From Lenisia limosa (taxonomy: Eukaryota; Breviatea), in assembly GCA_001655205.1 (NCBI GenBank), contig LPNZ01010288.1, positions 1 to 57,765 of the forward strand: a stretch of DNA of 57,765 bases, given 5' to 3'. Below the pieces are notes generated by a model. The model saw only the letters and a program-made list of their open reading frames with translations. It did not search any database and was not told the DNA's origin. Below, in pieces: positions 49,657 through 57,765 of the stretch. A program made the translations under genes and the position numbers. Each line of letters begins with the position of its first letter. Within the stretch, counting starts at the first letter, position 1.

Positions 49657-50455
49657 ATGACAAACTCACAGCATAAGCTGAAAAAGTCGGAGCAATACGC
49701 GGCAATTACGATCAATGTCATCAAATATTGCTCATCACTCAATGGTAGGATGAATTGCTCACCAAGTACAAAGGCGAATGTTATCTGTTTGGTGTAATTT
49801 ATTTTAGGGCCATTGTCCACTTATGACATTTGCGGGGGAAGTGGTGAATTGAGCAAACTATTGCTTGACCAGCTTGAACAGACGGATCACGACTGTTCTG
49901 TCACTGTTGTTGACTCTTGTGTCAGATCAAGTTGGTGTTTTATTGGTTTGATGTCTTATGCTCAGTTCAAGATAATATCCCACGAATCCAAACATCAATA
50001 AAAGAATTCTGGCCCCAAGATCCCCATGTTTATATGTTGGTTCATTTTCTCATGTTTACAAGTAGAATTGGAGCACATGTGTGCAGTTCTGCCTTTTTCG
50101 ACACACTTGACTTACTGGTTTACCTTCGGAAGAGTAGGCATGTTCCTCGCAATGTCATTATTTTAGAAGGTTGTCTTGTTGGATTTTCTCTAATACCTTG
50201 TTGTATTCCTTCAACCCCAGGTTTGAATGCTCACAATGGTAAAATGACAAAGTAGATAACCCTCACGCAAATGCTGGATTACTATTCGATTCTAAGGGCT
50301 TTGAAAAGGTTTTTTACAATGGTTTGACAATAGGTGGAATCACAAACAATTAAAAGCAAAAGTATGAGGAACAGGCCCCTTCTGCAACAGTTGTATCAAA
50401 GACAGGACGATTTGGTGTTGTATTCGTGGACAAACCCGGCTTTCTTCCCCAGTAA
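49657..50455 (+). CDS. Probable SAM-dependent methyltransferase
   Basis: The start is ATG at 49657 (MTNSQHKLKKSEQYAAITIN), joined by intron gtagga...tttag to LSTYDICGGSGELSKLLLDQ. DICGGSGELSKLL is a class I methyltransferase motif I (AdoMet-binding GxGxL type), followed at the right distance by the acidic-strand motif VTVVDSC. Later exons read IPRIQTSIKEFWPQDPHVYM and a segment GFSLIPCCIPSTP, which resembles the IPCC-type motif of some tRNA/rRNA-type methyltransferases. The final exon ATVVSKTGRFGVVFVDKPGF ends at TAA 50453-50455. The protein is small and intron boundaries in 49920-50380 are uncertain, so the catalytic middle may be incomplete. The substrate is unknown. Confidence 0.65.
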
Positions 50456-50550
50456 CCCGTCTATGAAATGTATTAAAATCAGATAAAATCAGAACCATAC
50501 TCCTCTAAACCACCACCACAATCTATAACTTCTTGTCTTGTTCAACTAAA

Positions 50551-53500
50551 TCAATGAGACACGAAAACAGTGGAAGGTGCAGTACCATTGTTATTTGAAA
50601 GCCATATTCGAGCCTTATATGACTTGAAGAGATCCCTGACAAGGCTCCTGAAATCCACGCGCTCGGCTGATGAGTAGAAGAGGGTCACCTTCTTACGGTC
50701 GAACTGTGGAATGAGACATACATAAAGACAATATCTTAAAAAAAATTAAAAAGGAGTCTTTGGCCGAAGTATGAATAAGAGTAGTGCTAATAAAGTAGAG
50801 GTACCAACAACCAGAAGAAACCAGAAAGCAGGTACCGACCTGATATTCGGCGTCAGTGAAGACAAGGTCAAGGCCCATCGAGCGTGCTCTCTCTGATGCG
50901 TCCTGAATAATCTGGGAACATAAGCTTTGTACAGTTACTCCTTTTGGTACCATTTTCATACACTAGTATTATTTTTTGTATTGTTCGAGGGATGGGAGGA
51001 AAACAAAATAGTAGTTGGGGTATNNNNNNNNNNNNNNNNNNNNNNNNNNNNNNNNNNNNNNNNNNNNNNNNNNNNNNNNNNNNNNNNNNNNNNNNNNNNN
51101 NNNNNNNNNNNNTTCCATCTACAAAACCAAGAATAACGAAAGGCAGTCATAAGTAGTACTTACTTACGGTCCGAAAAGACAGGTAAAATATTGATATTTA
51201 TCAAGAAATTCAGTCCTTTTTGGTATACGTAGGGAAGCCCTAGTCACAAGACAGTGGAATATTGGCACCAACACAAAAATGACAGAAAAAATGTCAAGTG
51301 AATCATTTAGCATCGACGTGAAGCCTGAATTCATGTGATGAAGGTTAAACCACACCCCACAATCCACCTACATATTCTTGGTAAGCTTTGCTCCATGGGG
51401 GAAGGCATTTCAATTTTCGATTTGACTGTTCCAAGATTCTAAAAACAATGAGATAACGAATAACTACAATTACGTTCCTCATCAAAAGATCATTCCATCT
51501 ATTTCTATTCCGATTAGCCCACCTTTCCCCGATCTCCTTCAACCACAACGTAGTCGCCGTCAGCAAAATTACCTGGTGTATCACGGGGTGTTGTATGAAG
51601 AAATGGAAATGTGAAGACTTTTGGCAGGATTAAGGGCTAATTAGGAAACCCATCACACGTCCTCAAAGCAATAAGTCAAAAAATGCATGTATTGTGTATT
51701 ATCGAAATGAGTAAGACAGGGACACAAACCCCCCAAGTCAAGGTAAAGTTATCCGCTTTACCTTGACTCATGAAATGGTCTTCCCTTCCGTTTTTAAACT
51801 ACAAATGTCAGACCAAAGTTGAAGATGGAATTCTGAATAAATGTCAAAAACAGGTGTTTGCCACCCTGAAAGGCACCCCCCTCCTACCTCCACAGTATAG
51901 TCGTAAAAGGTGTGGTTTTTGTCGTATTTATGCCCTTCATTGCGGCGATGGTAGCGTCCCTGGAAAGGGGTCATTTCACAAGGCCACTGAACGGAAGGCG
52001 GTGGAAGGATAGGAAACAGGGTGATAAGAGAGAAAACAGGGCGCTACGAGAGAAAACAGGGTAACAAGAGAGAAAACAGGTGACAAGAGAGAAAACAGGG
52101 GGCTCACTCGTTCTCTATATTGGGGCTGGTGTCCGTATGTCTTCGGCTGATATTGCTGATACTAAAACGTTATTGGGGTGTCCAGTAGTATTATACCCTG
52201 AAAGCAAAACAATAATAACAACATAAATACAATCAAATAATAATACTAAGAATAGTAACTAAAAAATACCTGTTGCTGTTGATACACCTGGGGTTGGTAT
52301 TGATCATAGAATTGGGGAGCCATGCTGCTCCCATAGATCTAAATAGTAAAACTTGGAGAGGGTGGAAAAATGCCAAAGAGGATAGTTTGTTGTCAAGCAT
52401 GATATAGTATACTCTAATTTTCATACTATACCGGATAAGCTGGGAGGAGCAAAAATGAGCTTATATTTAATTGTAAACAATATGTTAATCACGTTAATAT
52501 AGCGGTTTTTAATCCCTCTATTTGTCTTGGCCGAATTTTGAAGTAGTGAGAAGCCGTTTCGATCTACCTTACCTGTCCAGACATAGGCATATTGTACATA
52601 TTCGGCTGGTACTGGGCATAGTACTGGGGCTGGGGCTGGGTGTACGCACCGTACGCAGAGGACGCAGGGACCATATAGTACCCTCCATTGTCATTATTGA
52701 CCATCACCCAATCTTCTGTAATAATGAGAGCTGTTTTACAAATTGAGCCGAACCGGGTCTGTTGCTTCTGAATTTCTCCTGGAACTGCTGCGTGGAAACT
52801 GGGAGCAGGTTTCCCTCTTTGACCGGCGTGGTCACCGGTATGACTGAACTGCAAATGGTCACAAGTATTTGACAGATAATATTGATATCATGATGAAGAC
52901 AGGTCTTCCAACCTTATTTCACTCAGAGTTTCTACCGAAACAATGGACCGATTCCCTGGTAAAATACCCTTGACCTCCTGTGCCGGAACTACACAATGAG
53001 AACAATCTCTGTTGTCCTTTTGAAAACAAATATCCTATGCTAATACAAGGTGGAAGGGGTCAGAAAACTGAAATACATGGTGCGATTGAATGAAACGTAC
53101 TACTGTATGTCCAGTAGCTTGTATAAACATGATGTAACTGAAACGGTTTCTAATTTCTCCGCAATGAAATAAAGAAGCATCTCACCCCCACCAATGCCAA
53201 CAACGGTAGCCTCCGGACGGCTATGGTCCTCCAAAACAATTATCTTGGATGGTGAGGCGGTTGACGGTTCTGTTGCCTCCTTGAGCTTCTCAATGTCGTC
53301 CTAACAAGTCAAATAGAGGACTGAGACGTGGATTATCAACTGCGTTCAGAATAAACCCACTATCCCCCCTTCTCCACCCCACTTTTTCAGCGTGGTCCTC
53401 AGTCACGAAAGTTGCTGCCTCAGCGGCCAAAAGAGCGGTCTCAACAATGACGTCATGCAGACCCTCGTCCTCATGCTCCGGCTCTTGCTCGGTAACTAAA

Positions 53501-53956
53501 CGGTCAAACGTGGTGCATTAGAGCGGGCGACATGGTAACGTGTGATGTTTTGTTCGTTTAATTCGGTTCCTATATCAGCTTATGTCAATATTTATCTGCT
53601 TTTAATCCATAAAATCCTTGTATGTGAGATGAATTACGTCTACAAAGCAATAAGAGCATTGTTGAAGAAACCTACCTGGTGATGGGATGAGCAAAGGGGA
53701 CGAAAGTGACGCTCCAAATATGCTTGCTGGATCCTCTGTTCGCGCCTAAAATATCAAAGCTGTATTCCAAACTCAAAATAAACCCTGTAATGGGGGAACT
53801 GCTTTCAAAGAAGACAGTCAGCCTACCACAATATCACTTGAAAGAAGAGTCTGTGAAAGATTTGCCTAGGTTGATCAATTTAATTCCAAGAAATCAAATA
53901 ATTTGTTTAAAAATGCCTTACCATGACTGCTTGCAAGGCTTCCTCCTTCTAATAGT
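50551..53956 (-). CDS. PSP1 C-terminal domain protein with Q/Y/P-rich N-terminal region
   Basis: The first visible exon is EEALQAVM (~53930-53956); the start codon was not found. Then [40 protein letters not shown] (~53215), [20 protein letters not shown], and a low-complexity segment [75 protein letters not shown] follows. The conserved domain contains [15 protein letters not shown] (~51525-51570), [37 protein letters not shown] and [13 protein letters not shown]. It closes with [20 protein letters not shown] and [14 protein letters not shown], stopping at 50551. The PSP1/YaaT-type domain is found in bacterial YaaT/RicT and yeast Psp1, and the low-complexity N-terminus is prion-like in style. 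Biochemical function in eukaryotes is poorly defined. Gap 51024-51112 hides one exon. Confidence 0.88.
51154..51242 (+). mobile_element. hAT-like MITE, copy D (89 bp), in PSP1-gene intron
   Basis: Starts TAGTACTTACTTACGGTCCG and ends CGTAGGGAAGCCCTA. Flanking 8-mers GTCATAAG (51146-51153) and GTCACAAG (51243-51250) agree at 7 of 8 positions. The core GGTAAAATATTGATATTTAT and AAGAAATTCAGTCC matches copies A-C. On the gene strand the element contains the donor-like sequence GTAAGTAAGT. Confidence 0.87.
52016..52105 (-). repeat. Pyrimidine-rich minisatellite filling a PSP1-gene intron
   Basis: On the coding strand five copies of CCCTGTTTTCTCTCTTGT-like units follow the donor CGA|GTGAGCC (exon end 52108) and lead to the acceptor CCGTTCAG before the exon [12 protein letters not shown]. 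Most of this ~120-nt intron is the array, which also forms the polypyrimidine tract. Confidence 0.85.
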
Positions 53957-54253
53957 CCAAGTGTGCCAGTAAGAAGAAGTGTCACTGACTCTGGACGGAA
54001 GTAGACTGATTCACTACTGAATTGTTTCTAATAAGTTTTCACTAACACCGAAGTTGTGAAGAGAACAAAAGGAAGCTGAAAGGCCCAGTGAACCATAATA
54101 AGGAAAACAAGGCGTGTCTGGATCTTGGCTTTATTTTTCAGTCCTCAGAAACTAACAAAAAGGAAAAAAATAAAGAGCTGTGAAAGAGCTTGAACTACTA
54201 ATACAATAATAGCGACATTTTGTGGTTAAATTTTCCACAGACTTGTTCACATA

Positions 54254-56981
54254 ATGCCTGAAGAGGATGAGGTTCCTTCAGGCATTCGTGATGCTATAAA
54301 CCGACCACATGATAGTTATATTGACCCGCAGAATGCAACAGAAGCGGAGATTAGTGAAGCAGATGCGTTTCTGGAGACACTAATCCCAGGTTTCTCTTCT
54401 CTTACAGAAGAGCTACTTGAAGAGGGCAAGAAAGCATGTGGTGAAACTGAGTAAGAGGTGTTCATTTTATTATTCTCAGCCCAGTAACCGTTGTACTCTT
54501 CTTCTTCTGTCTACTATGTCGATCTTTAGCACCAAATATCAATACGATGTCATGCACGGATCTCTGTGCTGCGCTGACCCTTCCTTTGCAGATATCTCCC
54601 ACCTGTAACGTATCGCCAGAACCTTGCAAGGAAGCACCACGACGAGGAGCACAGGCGGCATTTAAGTTTGTTTTTAGTGGTATTTGTGTTGGTTAATGGA
54701 ACAGGTCGGATGAAGGTTCTGAACTACAATTATCTGCGGTCAAAATCCAATCTTGCCAAGATGGAGGACCTTTCGGCCGCATTGAATAAGCAGAAAAAGG
54801 GTGGGCTTTCAGGGAGAGAATAGATTACTCACAGTTTAGATGCTAAAACGAGACAAACATATGCTGAGGAAGCACGGGAGAAAGCAACGGTGGGTCTTAA
54901 TAATAAAATCTTAATTCGTCATTTACCAATGCTTGTTTACTGGCAATGATATTGGTCTCTTTTTTGTTTCTTTGGATAATACGATTCCGATAATTCACAT
55001 TTTTATCCGCAACATATTACAAATACATAATATATCCATATTCACAGCCCAGACCTACGTTGACGCCTATTTGCGTGACGCGTCGATGAAGTCTGTGAAG
55101 CTGCAGACCGTGGAGGCCATGGCCGCACAGGAGCGCGAGCTGCTCAGTGAAAAGGCTGAAGTTGACTCTTTGGCCAAACGGGTGCATTTACGGTCGCAGG
55201 TTGGTCCAAGGCTCGGAGATAATACTCCAAAAAAGACTGATGGAACATCGTTTTTCGATATTGTCTGTTTTTTTATGTAGTAGAGCATCAACTAGTATAA
55301 TATATCATATGACATGTACTTACTTTGTGTTCCCCTTTATGTTACATGCCCCCTCCTTTGATTGGTCAGGAAGCCGAGCTCAGTCGACAAGCAGCCGTGC
55401 ACGAAGCCGCTGTTTTAAAGGAGGTAAGTCTTGAGGAAGATAGGGTATTACGATGTGGTGGACAGCTCCTGATATCGTAATAATTCTCGATATCTTATCT
55501 GATACAATCATGGTCGTGGCCGAGGATGTGATGTTGCAGGTGAACACGGCACTAGAACGCAAGGTCGCGCACGTGACTTCCGAACTTCTTTTGTGTGAGG
55601 AAAAGCTCAAGGTAAGAAAACAACAGCCACGTCATCGACCCAGGTATTGTCCCATTTGGAGCCAGTCTTCCGAGACGTACAGCACACTTTCAACTTCAAA
55701 TCGGCCACTGAAGTGATGGAGCGATTCCGACAGCTGGAGAGTGCTGAGGTCTGCGGCGTCGTCACAGCTGTATTACCTTCTGCCAGATATTATTTGTTGT
55801 TTCTCCATATTACAGGGATCCCATATTATGAAAAGTTGTACTAGTCAAAGCTGAAACAAACTATTGCCATTTTACACATACTATTATATTTTATCAGAGA
55901 TGGTGACCACCTTAATTAATGTCTGCTCAGATGTACTCTGTGACCGAAACCCTTAAGGCGCAAGAAGAGCGAGATAAGGTGTCGAAAAAGCTCATGACTT
56001 TTGAAGATGACAAAGTATGATGAAAATGAAAGGACAATCAATGTTGCTTATTGTTATTTGGATGCTGCTATCAGATATACATGTATGTACCTGGTTGTTG
56101 GAGCTATGACTATGCGTTTATGTTTTACCGTTTCACGACCTCAGGAAAAAGAAATCCGAAACTGCTTGGTTGAAGCAAATAAGTCTATATCCAAGCTTGA
56201 GGTAAGATCTTCAGGTCTCATCTTCAAATGTAAATCAATTCCATTCTTGACTTCTTTAACCCATCACTTGGTACGCATATTGTGACCATCAAGAACGAGG
56301 GCGTCTCTGCACGTGCCGAAATTGACGATCTCAAAAATGCCTTAGTTTCATTCGAGGGTCTACAGGTGAGCATTGGGATATCAGTTTTCTCTTAAAGCAC
56401 ATTGTAGGTAATAGGTATGTAGTATAATGATATGTACTGTAAGTAGATAGTAAGTATTATACAGAATATTCTAGTTAAATTAGTCACTTTATTCTTTTTC
56501 GTACTCATGTATTTCTGAGCATCTTCAGGTCATGTCAGATTTTTTAGATCTATGATCGTGTTGAGATTTATAGTATTGATGAATACTCACTTCGTCATCT
56601 TTTTAGAGTGACTATCTGTCTTTACAATTCGCCTTGATTGACCTTTTTAACGTCTGGGTTGACAAAGTGAGCTCATTGGGCTCTCCTCTCATTATACTCT
56701 CTTTATAGAGGTGCTAATAATAATATTATTGGAATGTTGGTTTGCACATGTATATGCATATCTATATGCATACATATGATATGCTGCTGCGCAGAAACCG
56801 TGTCATTTATTCGATATCGTGTCTTTTTTTTTTGTTTTTCCCTCCCAAAAAGCCCTTTGTCCATTTCAATCTCAACCACTTCACTTTTGCAAAATATATT
56901 CACAGTTACTTTTTGGATTTATTTTTCCTCTTTTCCTTCAACTTTGTGACAGTCTTATCGCTTGGCCCAAGAATTCCACCT
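54254..56981 (+). CDS. Coiled-coil protein, unidentified (partial at 3' gap)
   Basis: The start is ATG at 54254 (MPEEDEVPSGIRDAINRPHD). Exon 1 runs to TEELLEEGKKACGETE and joins YLPPVTYRQNLARKHHDEEH. Following exons: MKVLNYNYLRSKSNLAKMED, TRQTYAEEAREKAT, TYVDAYLRDASMKSVKLQTV (55052-55180), EAELSRQAAVHEAAVLKE, VNTALERKVAHVTSELLLCE and VLSHLEPVFRDVQHTFNFKS (~55644). Then SVTETLKAQEERDKVSKKLM, EIRNCLVEANKSISKLE, SARAEIDDLKNALVSFEGL, SDYLSLQFALIDLFNVWVDK and SYRLAQEF, where gap 56982-56991 cuts the gene. All introns are GT-AG and keep phase. The central and C-terminal parts are heptad-rich coiled coil; the N-terminus is acidic. No catalytic motif is seen. A cytoskeletal or flagellar role is only a guess. 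Confidence 0.75.
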
Positions 56982-56991
56982 NNNNNNNNNN

Positions 56992-57680
56992 CTATGAGTA
57001 CTACCTACCTGTCTTGGACGAATTGACACCACTTGCTCTCCGCGTTCTAAAACAAAGAATTTTACGGGCTTTAGTATAATATCAGTTGAAGGACCAATGT
57101 TTGAAACAGACTTCACAACAGATTCAAGAATATCACGTTGGTTTTCAGACTCCAATAAAGCTCTGGATATTAACGGAAGCTTTTTGAAAACAGAGCTATC
57201 TCGTAACTCAAGAACAGCCAATGCCGCTACAGACCCCTGTAAGAATCCTTTTTCAACATCACTGAGTGTATCCACTGCTTCATCATTCAAAACCATGGCT
57301 TTGGCTTGCAGCGCAATGGCTTGGTCTGGAGCGAGATCTTCACCAGAATCTAAGATCTGAGCGGCTCTTCTGAATTCAGCAGTTTCAGAAACTGAAGGCT
57401 TTTCCATGAATGTTGGTTTTCCTGGAACAAGAAGGTACAGGTTAGGCGCTTCCAATGGAGCAAAGCAATTACTGAAACTATATAACGCCTTCAAATAGGG
57501 CCTTGAAACTTTCGGATATCCTTCACTTTCAGTTGGTCTATACAATGCACCATTTTGCAATTTTCCAATTTTAATAGCATGAGGGTCAAATCCATCAGGG
57601 TTGTATCCACAGTCCCTCTGAGAGAATGTTATGACATCAGCAGAAGGATTTTTCAATGATTTAGTCAGAATAGTTGCCAT
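56992..57680 (-). CDS. Intronless ORF of unknown family, probably from a different source
   Basis: The minus-strand ORF begins ATG at 57680 (MATILTKSLKNPSADVITFS) and is open for about 230 codons to the 10-N join. No introns are needed, unlike every neighbour. Sequence samples: CGYNPDGFDPHAIKIGKLQN, ALYSFSNCFAPLEAPNLYLL and ALQAKAMVLNDEAVDTLSDV. No transmembrane segment or recognised catalytic motif is visible. It is preceded, only 10 nt upstream, by the end of another ORF on the same strand, a spacing typical of bacterial, phage or viral operons rather than this genome. The C-terminus is missing. Function unknown. Confidence 0.7.
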
Positions 57681-57690
57681 TTCACATCAG

Positions 57691-57765
57691 TCATTCCCCT
57701 GTGTTATACAAAGAAAACAACCTTCTTGAATTCAATGCTAAGAACTTATCCAATTCAGCTCTTTG
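57691..57765 (-). CDS. C-terminal fragment of an upstream intronless ORF
   Basis: From the window edge the minus strand is open for 24 codons (AELDKFLALNSRRLFSLYNT) to TGA at 57693-57691. It sits 10 nt before the start of the next ORF. Together the two look like a co-transcribed pair. Too short to identify. Confidence 0.5.
   Translation of the reverse strand, partial: QRAELDKFLALNSRRLFSLYNTGE

Overview
This is a gap-ridden piece of an intron-rich eukaryotic nuclear genome. Almost every gene is split into short exons with GT-AG introns, often only 50-70 nt long. TAA, TAG and TGA all serve as stops, so the standard code fits. The gene set (RIB43A axonemal protein, DIS3 exosome nuclease, SCYL2, nucleostemin-type GTPase, CDK, cyclin Q, MOB) points to a flagellated unicellular eukaryote. 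The sequence alone does not place the lineage. About twenty N-runs (for example 1617-1746, 5177-5349, 11594-11676, 13567-13680, 16937-17085, 24551-24684, 28357-28605, 48543-48739) break the window. Many abut homopolymer C/G or T runs inside introns, and some exons are lost in them.

Layout. 1-108 (+) is the end of one gene, followed by an ankyrin-repeat gene (+, to 946). 8280 to about 1511 (-) is SCYL2, a clathrin-coat-associated pseudokinase. 8801-14189 (+) is a 2-oxoglutarate/Fe(II) oxygenase-like protein with a ubiquitin-fold-like N-terminus. 14861-19176 (+) is a nucleostemin/GNL3-type circularly permuted GTPase. 22650-19725 (-) is an acidic coiled-coil orphan. 23568-25671 (+) is a CDK5/Pho85-type kinase. 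34661-25809 (-) is DIS3/Rrp44. 37058-34710 (-) is a MOB protein. 37226-41989 (+) is an unidentified helical-repeat-like protein. 43981-42006 (-) is RIB43A. 44234-46273 (+) is cyclin Q. About 49085-46328 (-) is an orphan. 49657-50455 (+) is a methyltransferase-like gene. About 53956-50551 (-) is a PSP1-domain protein. 54254 into the gap at 56982 (+) is a coiled-coil protein. Packing is tight: stop codons of convergent genes lie tens of bases apart, and the MOB stop lies about 48 nt upstream of the DIS3 start on the same strand. Beyond a 10-N join at 56982-56991 the sequence changes character: two intronless ORFs 10 nt apart, which look foreign to the rest.

The most unusual layer is in the introns. 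At least five introns carry minisatellites that start exactly at a splice junction and reiterate that junction. Donor arrays: DIS3, CDK and the acidic orphan. Acceptor arrays: the oxygenase and SCYL2. In each case the inferred real splice site is the outermost copy on the exon side. A second layer is a family of roughly 90-101 bp elements with TAGGG-type inverted termini and 7-8 bp target duplications (hAT-like MITEs) in introns of SCYL2, DIS3 and the PSP1 gene. The longest DIS3 intron also holds a 919-bp inverted-repeat element.
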